Assembly: GCF_010730355.1 (NCBI RefSeq)
Contig: NZ_AP022576.1
Location: 1,178,001-1,242,000 of the forward strand
Length of the DNA stretch: 64,000 bases
Reading direction: 5' to 3'
Source of the DNA: Mycobacterium florentinum
Lineage (GTDB): Bacteria > Actinomycetota > Actinomycetes > Mycobacteriales > Mycobacteriaceae
A program made the position numbers and the translations under genes. This document shows, one piece after another, positions 12,032 to 24,741 of this stretch (position 1 is the first letter of the stretch; every line of letters begins with the position of its first letter). The notes beneath the pieces are model-generated. The model was given only the letters and a program-made list of their open reading frames with translations, was not told the DNA's origin and ran no database searches.

Positions 12032-13003
12032 TTACGGCGTCACCGGTCTGTTGACGTCGTTGAACCGCACGATCACGCGCTCGAGGCGTTTGACGCGTTC
12101 GGCTTTCGCCCTGTTGGCGTAGATGCGGCGATCGGCCGGCGTGAGTTCGGCGTCGTCGCTGAAAGCGCTCAGCAGTGCGCGCGGGTACAGCTGCTCGACC
12201 AGGACGACGTTCATCTCCGCGCACAGCACCAGCGTCGTCGACACCAGATACAGGAAGGCAAGCAAACCCAGCACCAACGCGAAAATGCTGTTGGTGGCAC
12301 TGGCGGTTTTGACGGTGTGCTGAATATAGCCGGCGCCGAACCACTGCAATATCTGCCAAATGAACGCTGCCGCAACGGCTCCCGGCAGCACCTGCCGGTA
12401 GGTGAGTTCCTTCGCGGTGGTCACCCGAAATGCCACCAGGCAGATCAGCGCGTTGATCGCCACCGTCGTCAGCGTGATACCGATCTTGCCGAAGACGCCC
12501 AGCTCCCCGGTCGTCTGCGCGATCCCGGACAGGACGGTGGCCGCAAGCGCCGCCGAACCCAGCACGAACAGCAATAAGAAGCTGCGCACCCGGGCCCGAA
12601 TCGGGTTGGGGCGCTTGTGCTTCGGCACGGCCCACACCGAGTCCATCGCGTTCTGCACGGCTTGGCCGACGCCCAGACCACCGTAGAGCGCGCCGAGGAT
12701 TCCGACGACGACGGCGACCGTGCCGCCGCTGAGGCCCGCGGGCTGATGCAGCTGACTGCCGATCACCGGGAACTGGCTCAGGGTGCTGTGCAGCACCTGC
12801 TCTTGCAGATCGGGACGACCGGCGAGCACCACACCCAGCCCGGTGGTCAACAGCAGCATCATCGGGAACAGCGACACGAAGCCGTAGTAGGTGATCAGCG
12901 CGGCCAGATAGCCGCCCTGATCATCGAGGTATTTGTAAATGACGGCAACGGTCACACTCACGCCGCGGTTGCGTCGCTGCAAATCGTCCAACCAGCCGAC
13001 CAT
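12032..13003 (-). CDS. YihY/BrkB-family inner membrane protein
   Basis: A 323-residue integral membrane protein with about six hydrophobic helices. The first is near residues 35-60 (ITYYGFVSLFPMMLLLTTGL) and the last near 240-268. The family signature GALYGGLGVGQAVQNAMDSVW is present. The charged C-terminal tail (about 55 residues) is cytosolic and Arg-rich. Older databases call such proteins ribonuclease BN, which is a known misnomer; the function is unknown, with envelope transport suggested. It is not part of this interval in M. tuberculosis as I recall it. The gene is divergent from the lipoprotein gene at 13178. Confidence 0.85.
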   Translation of the reverse strand: MVGWLDDLQRRNRGVSVTVAVIYKYLDDQGGYLAALITYYGFVSLFPMMLLLTTGLGVVLAGRPDLQEQVLHSTLSQFPVIGSQLHQPAGLSGGTVAVVVGILGALYGGLGVGQAVQNAMDSVWAVPKHKRPNPIRARVRSFLLLFVLGSAALAATVLSGIAQTTGELGVFGKIGITLTTVAINALICLVAFRVTTAKELTYRQVLPGAVAAAFIWQILQWFGAGYIQHTVKTASATNSIFALVLGLLAFLYLVSTTLVLCAEMNVVLVEQLYPRALLSAFSDDAELTPADRRIYANRAKAERVKRLERVIVRFNDVNRPVTP

Positions 13004-13177
13004 TGTCGATCACACATCCCCCCGGAAACCGACACCCAGTGGAAATCGGTTGAGCGGGGCATACCCCGATTCGCCGGCCACCAACCGCGCCCGTCGGCGG
13101 GGCATCTCATAGCTCGGCCACAGCTGGATCCGGTAGACCCGTCGTTGGGACCACCGCACGATTGGAGAGACACCTTG

Positions 13178-13912
13178 ATGTCTGTCAGCTCTCGGCTCAC
13201 CCGATTCGCGTTGCTCGCCGTCACCGGAGTCGCCGCGGTATCCCTCGCGGCATGTGGTTCGTCGAATACATCGAGCCCCGGTTCATCAAGTCCTGCGGCG
13301 TCACCGTCGGCGCCGTCCACCTCGCCACCGGCGACCGGCCAGGCCCGGGTGCGCGGCCTGATCGCATCGGTGTCGGGAACCACCGCCGAGGTCACGCAGG
13401 AAAAGGGCAATGCCGCCGTGGTTTTCACGCCGTCGACGAAGGTCACCGAGGTCACCACGGCCACGCTGAGTGACGTCACGTCCGGCAGTTGCGTTACCGT
13501 ACGGCCCGCGCATCGGGAATCTCAGCCCGGCCAACCCCTCACCGCGGCGTCCGTGCGCGTGAGCCCCGCCGTCGACGGGAAATGCCCGCCGGCCGCACCC
13601 GGCGGCGCACCCAAACGAGCGCCCGTGCGAGGTACCGTCGCGTCCATCGCGGGTGACACGATCACCGTGACGAGCATCGATCCGAGCGGCGCCGGCTCGC
13701 AGACGGCCGTGACGGTTACCGATCAGACGCGATACACCAAGCAGGGCGACGCCAATACTCAATCCATCGCGCAGGGCAAATGCATGACGGCGCAAGGCAA
13801 TCAGGACGGCAGCGGCACGCTACAGGCGACGAGCATCGACCTGCGACCGGCCCACGACGGCAAGTGCGGGGGCGGCCACAAGCCGTCGGGCCACCGCGGG
13901 CTCGGCGGCTGA
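13178..13912 (+). CDS. DUF5666-like secreted lipoprotein
   Basis: A 244-residue protein with a lipoprotein signal peptide: a basic start, a hydrophobic core and the lipobox LAAC. A Ser/Pro/Ala linker follows (about 28-55). Two similar beta-rich repeats come next, VRGLIASVSGTTAEVT and VRGTVASIAGDTITVT. Each is followed by a Thr-rich strand and a Cys-containing strand (SGSCVTVR and QGKCMTAQG). This matches DUF5666-type OB-like repeats, whose function is unknown. The tail is Gly/His/Lys-rich. GGAGAG precedes the ATG. It ends 7 bases before the sufT stop (convergent). It is probably anchored on the outer face of the membrane. Confidence 0.82.
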   Translation: MSVSSRLTRFALLAVTGVAAVSLAACGSSNTSSPGSSSPAASPSAPSTSPPATGQARVRGLIASVSGTTAEVTQEKGNAAVVFTPSTKVTEVTTATLSDVTSGSCVTVRPAHRESQPGQPLTAASVRVSPAVDGKCPPAAPGGAPKRAPVRGTVASIAGDTITVTSIDPSGAGSQTAVTVTDQTRYTKQGDANTQSIAQGKCMTAQGNQDGSGTLQATSIDLRPAHDGKCGGGHKPSGHRGLGG

Positions 13913-13919
13913 GCGGCGC

Positions 13920-14267
13920 TCAGACGGTGAAGCCGAGGGCGCGCAACTGTTCGCGTCCGTCCTCGGTGATCTTGTCCGGGCCCCACGGCGGGTTCCACAC
14001 CCAGTTGATCCGCAGGTCGTTGACCAGCCCGCTGCCGACCAGCGCGCTGCGGGACTGGTCTTCGATCACATCGGTCAGCGGACAGGCCGCCGACGTCAGC
14101 GTCATGTCGATGGTTGCGACCTTTCCTTCGTCGCCCTGTTCGACGTTGAGGCCGTAGACCAACCCCAGATCGACGACGTTGATCCCCAGCTCGGGGTCGA
14201 CGACGTCGCGCATCGCCTCTTCGAGGTCGGCGAGAAATTCCTCGTCGGGTGCGGTGGTTTCGCTCAT
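13920..14267 (-). CDS. sufT: Fe-S assembly protein SufT (DUF59/MIP18 family)
   Basis: A 115-residue DUF59-family protein with VVDPELGINVVDLGLVYG and a conserved cysteine in SAACPLTD. It is thought to help Fe-S cluster maturation or transfer. Length equals that of Rv1466. Its ATG overlaps the sufU stop by four bases, indicating translational coupling as last gene of the suf operon. Confidence 0.93.
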   Translation of the reverse strand: MSETTAPDEEFLADLEEAMRDVVDPELGINVVDLGLVYGLNVEQGDEGKVATIDMTLTSAACPLTDVIEDQSRSALVGSGLVNDLRINWVWNPPWGPDKITEDGREQLRALGFTV

Positions 14268-14725
14268 CGTTGGTCCTCCTCGAAAGCATGGCTGGCTTGG
14301 GCCAGTGCGTCTTTGCAAGCCATCCACCCCAGCAGAGCACATTTCACCCGGGCCGGGTACTTGGCTACGCCGGCGAAGGCGACGCCGTCGCCCAGGACAT
14401 CCTCGTCGCCCTCGACCGTTCCCCGCGACGACACCATTTCGGTGAACGCGGTGATGGTCTTGAGCGCTTCCCCCACGCTCTGACCGATCACCTGCTGGGT
14501 CAGCACCGAGGTGGCCGCCTGGCTGATCGAACAGCCCTGCCCGTCATAGGAAACGTCAGCGACGGTCTGACCGTCGTCGGACAACGTCACGCGCAGCGTG
14601 ACCTCGTCGCCACAGATCGGGTTCACGTGGTAGACCTGCGCGCCGAACGGCTCGCGCAGGCCGCGGTGTTGCGGGCGCTTGTAGTGGTCGAGGATCACGT
14701 CCTGATACATCTGCTCCAGACGCAC
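14264..14725 (-). CDS. sufU: SufU, zinc-dependent sulfur acceptor for SufS
   Basis: A 153-residue SufU protein. Candidate zinc and sulfur-transfer residues are Cys38 and Asp40 (PICGDE), Cys65 (QGCSIS) and Cys129 (RVKCALLGW). In Gram-positive SUF systems SufU takes the persulfide from the SufS cysteine rather than acting as a scaffold. The extra segment between Cys65 and Cys129, compared with IscU, is typical. The gene starts 3 bases after sufS and overlaps sufT. Confidence 0.94.
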   Translation of the reverse strand: MRLEQMYQDVILDHYKRPQHRGLREPFGAQVYHVNPICGDEVTLRVTLSDDGQTVADVSYDGQGCSISQAATSVLTQQVIGQSVGEALKTITAFTEMVSSRGTVEGDEDVLGDGVAFAGVAKYPARVKCALLGWMACKDALAQASHAFEEDQR

Positions 14726-14728
14726 GGG

Positions 14729-16757
<2,029 letters not shown>

Positions 16758-16758
<1 letters not shown>

Positions 16759-17936
16759 CAGTTCTTGATTCCTTCGGTTAACTCAAGTTCGTGTTCGATG
16801 GCCTCGGTCAGCCGATCCCGCACGGAAGCCACGGCGATCTTCTGGATGATCTCGGCGAAAAAGCCACGCACGATCAGCCTGCGGGCCTGGTCTTCTGGGA
16901 TGCCGCGAGCACGTAGATAGAACACCTGCTCGTCGTCGAATCTTCCCGTGGCACTTGCGTGTCCGGCGCCGACGATCTCACCCGTCTCAATTTCGAGATT
17001 GGGCACCGAGTCGGCGCGGGCACCGTCGGTCAGCACCAGATTGCGGTTCGCCTCATACGTGTCGGTGCCGGTGGCCTCCGCGCGGATCAGTACATCGCCG
17101 ATCCATACCGTGTGGGCGTCGGGCCGCTTGGAGTCCGGATCGCCTTGCAGCGCACCCTTGTACAACACGTCCGAGCGGCAGTTGGGGTACGCGTGGTCGA
17201 CGAGCAACCGGGATTCGAAGTGCTGGCCGTCGTCGGCGAAGTAGGTGCCGAGCAGCTGCGCGTCGCCGCCCGGGGCGGTGAAACGCACCGTCGTCGAGGT
17301 GCGAACCAGGTCGCCGCCGAGCGTCACGTTGACGTGGCCGAGCACCGAATCCTTGCCCAGCCGTGCGTGATGCGCGCTGACGTGGACCATGTCGTCGGCC
17401 CAGTCGGCGATCCAGATCACCCCGAGGGCGGCCGCATCGCCGACGATGATCTCGACGTTGTCGGCGTAGGTGCCGCTGCCGCGCAGGTCGACGACGACGA
17501 TGGCGCGGGCGAGTTCTTCGACGCGGATCTGCAGGTGGCCGTAGGCGACCGCACCCTCGCCCGGCCCGGTGACGGCGATCTCGATCGGCTTGGCGACCTC
17601 GGTGTCGCGCGCCACGGTCACCACCGTCGCGGAGTTGAACGACGAGAATGCTTGGGCCGCAACACGGTCGGCGGGGACGCCGCCCTGACCCAGCCGCTCG
17701 TCGCCGCGGCGCACGGTTTCGGTCCGCACGCCGGGCTGTTCGCCGACCGTGATCGTGGCCTTGCCGTTGGCGACGGCCGAGCCGTCGTGCAGGCCGCGCA
17801 ACCGCTTCAGCGGGGTGAATCGCCACAGCTCGTCGCGGCCGCCGGGCACCTCGAAGGCGTCGACATCAAACGAACTGAACTGCTCGCCCTTGTTCTTGAT
17901 GATCCCTTCGGCAGCTTCAGTGAGATTCTGAACCAC
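16758..17936 (-). CDS. sufD: Fe-S assembly scaffold subunit SufD
   Basis: A 392-residue beta-helix scaffold protein that pairs with SufB and binds SufC. The C-terminal family region includes DDEQVFYLRARGIPEDQARRL, similar to the same region of SufB, as expected for these paralogues. The start is GTG 17936, which shares its first base with the last base of the sufB TAG stop. An upstream extension in the same frame runs antisense-like through sufB and was discarded. A GGAAGG ribosome site lies inside the sufB end. Confidence 0.94.
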
Positions 17937-19387
17937 TATCCGACAGCACCTTCCATCTGCAGCTCGATCAGCCGATTGAGCTCCAGTGCGTATTCCATCG
18001 GCAGTTCCTTGGCGATGGGCTCGACGAAGCCGCGCACGACCATCGCCATCGCCTCGTCCTCGGTCATGCCGCGGCTCATCAGGTAGAACAGCTGGTCCTC
18101 GCTGACCTTGGACACGGTGGCCTCGTGACCCATCGTGACGTCGTCCTCGCGGATGTCGACATACGGATAGGTGTCGCTGCGGCTGATCGTATCGACAAGC
18201 AGCGCATCGCATTTCACGCTGGAGCGCGATCCGTGGGCACCCTTGTTCACCTGCACCAGGCCGCGGTAGGACGCGCGGCCACCTCCGCGTGCCACCGACT
18301 TGGAGACGATGTTGCTCGACGTGTTGGGCGCCAGGTGCAGCATCTTGGCGCCGGTGTCCTGGTGCTGGCCCTCGCCGGCGAACGCCACCGACAGCACCTC
18401 GCCCTTGGCGTACTCGCCGGTCATCCAGACCGCCGGGTACTTCATCGTCACCTTCGACCCGATGTTGCCGTCGACCCACTCCATGGTGGCGCCCGCTTCG
18501 GCCCGGGCCCGCTTGGTGACCAGGTTGTAGACGTTGTTCGACCAGTTCTGAATGGTCGTGTAACGGCAACGGCCACCGGGCTTCACGATGATCTCGACCA
18601 CCGCGGAGTGCAGCGAGTCGCTCTTGTAGATCGGCGCGGTACAGCCCTCGACGTAGTGCACGTAGGCACCCTCGTCGACGATGATCAGCGTGCGCTCGAA
18701 CTGGCCCATGTTCTCGGTGTTGATCCGGAAGTAGGCCTGCAGCGGGATATCGACGTGCACGCCCGGCGGCACATAGATGAACGAACCACCCGACCACACA
18801 GCGGTATTCAGCGCGGAGAACTTGTTGTCGCCGGCCGGGATCACGCTGCCGAAGTACTTCTTGAAGATCTCCGGGTGTTCCCGCAGGCCGCTGTCGGTGT
18901 CGAGGAAGATGACGCCCTGTGCTTCCAGGTCCTCACGGATCTGGTGGTAGACCACCTCGGACTCGTACTGAGCCGCAACGCCCGAGACCAGGCGTTGCTT
19001 CTCCGCCTCGGGGATCCCGAGCTTGTCGTAGGTGTTCTTGATGTCGGCGGGCAGGTCGTCCCACGTGGCGGCCTGCTTCTCGGTGGAGCGCACAAAGTAC
19101 TTGATGTTGTCGAAGTGGATGCCCTCCAGGTTCGAGCCCCAGTTCGGCATCGGCTTCTTGTCGAAGGTGCGCAGCGCCTTGAGCCGGATGTTGAGCATCC
19201 ACTCCGGCTCGCTCTTCTTCGCCGAGATGTCACGCACGACGGCCTCGGACAGGCCGCGCTGGGCCGAGGCACCCGCGACGTCGGAGTCCGACCAGCCGTA
19301 GCCGTACTTGCCCAGGGAAGCGATCGCCTGCTCCTGGGTCAACGGCGCTGCGGTAACCGGGGTGGTTGCCTCTGGCGTGAGTGTCAT
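17936..19387 (-). CDS. sufB: Fe-S assembly scaffold subunit SufB, without intein
   Basis: A 483-residue core scaffold protein on which the cluster is built. The beta-helix region contains [20 protein letters not shown] and [17 protein letters not shown], and the C-terminal SufC-binding region reads [20 protein letters not shown]. In M. tuberculosis the SufB precursor (Rv1461) is about 846 residues because of an intein. Here the host protein is continuous and no splicing motifs are present. AAGGAG precedes ATG 19387. The gene starts 56 bases after the sufR stop. Confidence 0.97.
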   Translation of the reverse strand: MTLTPEATTPVTAAPLTQEQAIASLGKYGYGWSDSDVAGASAQRGLSEAVVRDISAKKSEPEWMLNIRLKALRTFDKKPMPNWGSNLEGIHFDNIKYFVRSTEKQAATWDDLPADIKNTYDKLGIPEAEKQRLVSGVAAQYESEVVYHQIREDLEAQGVIFLDTDSGLREHPEIFKKYFGSVIPAGDNKFSALNTAVWSGGSFIYVPPGVHVDIPLQAYFRINTENMGQFERTLIIVDEGAYVHYVEGCTAPIYKSDSLHSAVVEIIVKPGGRCRYTTIQNWSNNVYNLVTKRARAEAGATMEWVDGNIGSKVTMKYPAVWMTGEYAKGEVLSVAFAGEGQHQDTGAKMLHLAPNTSSNIVSKSVARGGGRASYRGLVQVNKGAHGSRSSVKCDALLVDTISRSDTYPYVDIREDDVTMGHEATVSKVSEDQLFYLMSRGMTEDEAMAMVVRGFVEPIAKELPMEYALELNRLIELQMEGAVG

Positions 19388-19443
19388 TCGGACGCTCCTT
19401 TGGTGCTCGTACGGTGCCGGCGCGGGCTGGGCGCCGCTTGATG

Positions 19444-20184
19444 CTAGGTCTTGCTTGCTGCCTTGCTCGCAACCGGTGCGAGCGGCACATGGGTGGTACA
19501 GGCGCAATCGCCGTTGACGATCGTCGCCAACCGCTGCACATGAGTGCCGAGTACCTCGGCCATCGCTTCCCGCTCGGCCTCGCACAGCTCCGGGAACTCC
19601 TCGGCGACATGCGATACCGGGCAGTGGTGCTGGCAGATCTGCACGCCGTGCAGCGGCGGGCCCACCCGAGTTGTGGTGGCGACGTAGCCGGCCTTGGTCA
19701 ACGCACCGGCCAGCCGCTCGGCGGCGGCCTCGACGTCGGCGTCGTCGGCACTGTCGGCCGGCTCGACATCGGCCAGGATCGTGTCGATCCGGCGCCGGGC
19801 GAACGTCTGCACCGCGCCCTGTCCGCCGATCTCGCGCAGTTGGCGCATCGCCGCGGCCGCCAGGTCGTCGTAGGCGTGGTCGAGCTTGGCCCGGCCGGCC
19901 GCCGTCAACCGGAAACGCTTGGCGGGGCGCCCGCGTCCGGCCTGCTGCCATGTCGCCGCAGGCGCCGATTCGGCGTCGCCCGCTTCGATCATCGCGTCGA
20001 GGTGACGCCGCACGCCGGCGGCCGCCAGACCCAGCCGGTCACAGATCTCACTGACGGTGATCGACCCGGATTCCAGCAGCAGTCGCACGATGGCGCGGCG
20101 GGTGTGACCATCCGGCAGCACAGCAGGAGCCGCGGCGCCGGTTACGGGCGCGGCAACGGCTTCCTCGGCGGTCCGGATTTTCAC
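19444..20184 (-). CDS. sufR: Fe-S-sensing transcriptional repressor SufR
   Basis: A winged-helix repressor of the suf operon, 246 residues from GTG 20184. The DNA-binding region spans about residues 28-70 ([20 protein letters not shown]). Cluster ligands are the spaced cysteines Cys184, Cys188 and Cys201 in the [18 protein letters not shown] stretch. Two more cysteines (227, 229) lie near the C-terminus. In mycobacteria SufR with a 4Fe-4S cluster represses suf; oxidants, nitric oxide or iron lack release it. The start is uncertain. The GTG used here lies inside the predicted operator, and the M. tuberculosis annotation is about 20 residues longer. A later GTG near codon 22 is another option. 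Confidence 0.93.
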   Translation of the reverse strand: MKIRTAEEAVAAPVTGAAAPAVLPDGHTRRAIVRLLLESGSITVSEICDRLGLAAAGVRRHLDAMIEAGDAESAPAATWQQAGRGRPAKRFRLTAAGRAKLDHAYDDLAAAAMRQLREIGGQGAVQTFARRRIDTILADVEPADSADDADVEAAAERLAGALTKAGYVATTTRVGPPLHGVQICQHHCPVSHVAEEFPELCEAEREAMAEVLGTHVQRLATIVNGDCACTTHVPLAPVASKAASKT

Positions 20185-20195
20185 AACACCAGTGT
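20181..20195 (-). promoter_or_regulatory. SufR operator (ACACT-N5-TGTGA)
   Basis: On the minus strand this reads ACACTGGTGTTGTGA, an exact match to the ACACT-N5-TGTGA box I recall as reported for mycobacterial SufR. One or two flanking bases extend the symmetry to TCACA-N7-TGTGA (20181-20197). It overlaps the chosen sufR start codon. The upstream neighbour mptB is divergent and starts 110 bases away. Autoregulation of sufR-B-D-C-S-U-T follows by inference. Confidence 0.7.
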
Positions 20196-20304
20196 GACGC
20201 AATTCCGGAAATCGGTCTAGCAAGGCTGCCCTCAGTGCCGCGTCGCGCCGACCCCACGGCGAGCACCGGGCCGCGGCTTGCCGACATGTCGCTACGCTGC
20301 ACTG

Positions 20305-22007
20305 ATGGCAGTGCGCCACCACACTCTGAGCTCGTCGATCGCTGCGTTGCACGGCGACGAGAAGCCCGTGGGCTCACCGCTTAATGAGACCGAACTCACC
20401 GCACTGCGGCGCACCCGCCTGTTCGGCGCCACCGGAACGGTCCTGATGGGGATCGGCGCCCTGGGTGCCGGGGCCCGGCCCGTCGTGCAGGACCCCACCT
20501 TCGGCGTCCGGCTGTTGAACCTGCCGTCCCGGATCCAGACGGTGTCGCTGACCATGACCACTGTCGGGGCGGTCATGATGGCGCTCGCCTGGTTGATGCT
20601 GGGCCGATTCGCACTGGGCAAGCGGCAGATGTCGCGCGGCGAGCTGGATCGCACGCTGATGCTGTGGATGTTGCCGCTGCTGATCGCGCCACCGATGTAC
20701 AGCAAGGACGTCTACTCCTATCTGGCGCAGAGCCAGATCTCACTCGAGGGTCTCGACCCCTACCAGGTCGGTCCCGCGTCCGGGCTCGGTCTCGGCCATG
20801 TGTTCACCCTGTCGGTGCCCAGCGTATGGCGGGAGACGCCGGCGCCCTACGGCCCGCTGTTCTTGTGGATCGGGCGCGGCATCTCGGCGCTGACCGGCGA
20901 GAACATCGTCGCCGCGGTGCTCTGCCACCGCTTGGTGGTGCTGGCCGGGGTGGCGATGATCGTGTGGGCGGTGCCGCGGCTGGCCCGGCGCTGCGGCGTC
21001 GCCGAGGTCAGCGCGCTGTGGCTGGGCGTCGCCAATCCCCTGCTGCTGATGCACCTGGTCGCCGGCATCCACAACGAGGCGCTGATGCTCGGGTTGATGC
21101 TGACCGGCGCCGAATTCGCGCTGCGCGGCATCGATTCGCCGCGGCTGTGGCCCACCTCGTGGCGCCGGCTGGGTCCCGACTGGGAACCGCTGGGGATGCT
21201 GCTGGCCGGCTCGATCCTGATCACGCTGTCCTCGCAGGTGAAGCTGCCCTCGCTGCTCGCGCTGGGCTTCGTCACGACGGCGCTGGCCTACCGCCGCGGC
21301 GGCAACCTGCGGGCGCTGCTGCTGGCCGGCGGCGGGATCGGGTCGTTGTCGCTGGCGGTGATGGGCCTGGTGGGCTGGGCCAGCGGACTCGGGTTCGGCT
21401 GGATGTTCACCCTCGGCACCGCCAACGTCGTGCGCAGCTGGATGTCGCCACCGACGCTGCTGGCGCTGGCCACCGGGCAGGTGGGGATTCTGCTGGGACT
21501 GGGCGATCACACCACCGCCGTGCTGGCGCTGACCCGCTTCATCGGCGTGCTGATCATCATGGTGCTGGTCAGCTGGCTGCTGTTCGCGGTGTTCCGCGGC
21601 CGGCTGCACCCGATCGGTGGCCTCGGCGTCGCGCTGGGCATCTGCGTGCTGCTGTTTCCCGTCGTGCAGCCCTGGTATCTGCTGTGGGCGATCATTCCGC
21701 TGGCCTGCTGGGCGACCCGCACCGGCTTCCGCGAGACGGTGATCGTCGTCACCCTCGTCGTGGGTATCTTCGGGCCGACGGCCAACGGCGACCGCTTTGC
21801 GCTGTTCCAGATCCTGGATGCCACCCTGGCCAGCGCCGCCGTGATGGCCGTGCTGGTCGCGCTGACCTACACCCGGCTGCCCTGGCGACCGCTGCAGTCC
21901 CCACCGGCGGACGGTCCCGAAACGAACGGGGCGCCCACCGGCGGGGCCCCGTCGACCGCGCCGACCCCGCGACCGACGTCGGCGCCCGACGCCTACGCTG
22001 ACTCGAC

Positions 22008-22011
<4 letters not shown>
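20305..22011 (+). CDS. mptB: Alpha-(1->6) mannosyltransferase MptB (GT-C fold)
   Basis: A 568-residue polytopic membrane glycosyltransferase with at least ten hydrophobic segments. The early loop reads PPMYSKDVYSYLAQ, where GT-C enzymes carry their catalytic acidic residue. In corynebacteria MptB begins the mannan core of lipomannan and lipoarabinomannan using polyprenyl-phosphomannose. Position and length match Rv1459c. The cytosolic C-terminal tail (last 40 residues) is Pro/Thr/Ala-rich. I chose ATG 20305; TACGCT, a -10-like hexamer, ends 7 bases before it, suggesting a leaderless message. Its stop overlaps the GTG of the ABC ATPase gene by four bases. Confidence 0.88.
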
Positions 22012-22954
<943 letters not shown>

Positions 22955-22958
<4 letters not shown>

Positions 22959-23740
22959 CCGACACCAACAGCCCCGCGTTTCCCCCGGGCACCTTCACCC
23001 CCGATCCGCGTCCCAGCGCCGTGCCGAAAATGCTTGGCGCCCAATTCGGGCTGGAGCTGAAGCTGTTGCTGCGCAACGGCGAACAGCTGCTGCTCACCAT
23101 GTTCATCCCGATCACGCTGCTGGTCGGATTGACGCTGCTGCCGTTCGGCTCGTTCGGCCACAACCGCGCCGCGACGTTCGTGCCGGCCATCATGGCGCTG
23201 GCGCTGATCTCGACGGCATTCACCGGGCAGGCGATCGCCATCGCGTTCGACCGGCGCTACGGTGCGCTCAAACGCCTTGGGGCCACCCCACTTCCGGTCT
23301 GGGGCATCATCGCCGGCAAGTCCCTGGCCGTGATAACCGTGGTGTTCTTGCAAGCAATCATCTTGGGCGCCATCGGTTTTGCGCTGGGCTGGCGACCGGC
23401 GCCACTGGCCCTTGCGCTGGGCGCGGCGGTCATCGCGCTGGGCACCGCCGCCTTCACGGCGCTCGGCCTGCTGCTCGGTGGCACGCTGCGCGCCGAGATC
23501 GTGCTCGCCGTCGCCAACCTGATGTGGTTCGTTTTCGCCGGGCTCGGTGCGCTGACCCTCGAAACCAATTTGATCCCCACGGCCGTCAAGTGGGCGGCCC
23601 GGCTGACGCCGTCCGGCGCGCTGACCGAGGCGCTGACGCAGGCGATGACGCTGTCGGTCGACTGGTTCGGCGTCGTCGTCCTGGCGGTGTGGGGCGCGGT
23701 GGCCGCGCTCGGCGCGCTGCGCTGGTTCCGCTTCACCTGA
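22955..23740 (+). CDS. ABC transporter permease (Rv1457c-like)
   Basis: A 261-residue ABC-2 type permease with six hydrophobic segments. The first is near residues 45-65 (LLLTMFIPITLLVGLTLLPF). A conserved-looking loop FDRRYGALKRLGATPLPVW follows helix two, as is usual for DrrB-type permeases. Start is GTG 22955 overlapping the ATPase stop (GTGA). Length equals Rv1457c as I remember it. It should form the membrane half of the exporter with the preceding ATPase. Confidence 0.9.
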
Positions 23741-23787
23741 CGATCCCGTACTACAGGCCGTAGTTTTCGTTGGCCTACGATCGGGCG

Positions 23788-24741
23788 GTGGCCAGACGAG
23801 TGCTGATGCGGTTGGTGGACCTGCTTCCCGACCCCAGCCTGCGCGTCCAGCGGATCATCGCCGCCACCGTGATCGTCTCTCAGGGCGGGATCGCCGTCAC
23901 CGGCTCGATCGTGCGGGTCACCGCGTCGGGACTGGGCTGCCCGACCTGGCCGCAGTGTTTCCCGGGCAGTTTCGTCCCGGTGGCGGTCGCCGAGGTGCCG
24001 CGGGTACATCAGGCCGTCGAGTTCGGCAACCGGATGTTCAGCCTCGCGGTCGTGGTCACCGCGGCGCTGGCCGTGCTGGCGGTCTACCGGGCCCGCCGCC
24101 GGGCCGAGGTGCTGGCCTACGCGTGGCTGATGCCGGTGTCGACGGTGGTGCAGGCGGTGATCGGCGGCATCACGGTGCGCACCGGGTTGCTGTGGTGGAC
24201 GGTGGCGATTCACCTGCTGGTGTCGATGACGATGGTGTGGCTGTCGGTGCTGCTGTACGTCAAGGTCGGCGAGCCGGATGACGGCGTGGTGCACGAGCTG
24301 GTGGCCAGGCCGCTGCGCCTGCTCACGGCGCTGACCGGGGTGAACTTGGCGGTGGTGCTGGTCACCGGCACGCTGGTGACCGCGGCCGGCCCGCATGCCG
24401 GCGACCGCAGCCCGAGCCGCACGGTGCCCCGGCTGAGAGTCGAGATCACCACGCTGGTGCACATGCATTCGTCGCTGCTCGAGGTTTATCTCGCACTGCT
24501 GGTCGGGTTGGCCTTCGGCCTGTGGGCGGTCGGCGCGACGCGAGCCATCATGGCGCGGCTGGGCGTGCTGCTGGCGCTGGTGTGCGCCCAGGCCGCGGTC
24601 GGCACCACGCAATACTTCACCGGCGTCCCGGCCGCCCTGGTCGCCGTCCACGTCGCGGGCGCCGCGGCGTGCACGGCCGCGACCGCGGCGCTATGGGCGT
24701 CGATGCGACAACGGGCCGAGCCCGAGCCGCTCGCAGGCTGA
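23788..24741 (+). CDS. ctaA: Heme A synthase CtaA
   Basis: A 317-residue eight-helix membrane enzyme that oxidises heme O to heme A for the aa3 cytochrome oxidase. Heme-binding histidines are suggested in VPRVHQAVEFGNR, WWTVAIHLLVS, LVHMHSSLLEVY and VAVHVAGAA. A cysteine pair lies in the first loop (LGCPTWPQCFPG), as in actinobacterial CtaA. The start is unsure: I chose GTG 23788, but TTG 23770 is also possible. The last 51 bases overlap the convergent ATP-grasp-like gene. Its substrate supplier ctaB lies 2.3 kb on. Confidence 0.93.
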   Translation: MARRVLMRLVDLLPDPSLRVQRIIAATVIVSQGGIAVTGSIVRVTASGLGCPTWPQCFPGSFVPVAVAEVPRVHQAVEFGNRMFSLAVVVTAALAVLAVYRARRRAEVLAYAWLMPVSTVVQAVIGGITVRTGLLWWTVAIHLLVSMTMVWLSVLLYVKVGEPDDGVVHELVARPLRLLTALTGVNLAVVLVTGTLVTAAGPHAGDRSPSRTVPRLRVEITTLVHMHSSLLEVYLALLVGLAFGLWAVGATRAIMARLGVLLALVCAQAAVGTTQYFTGVPAALVAVHVAGAAACTAATAALWASMRQRAEPEPLAG

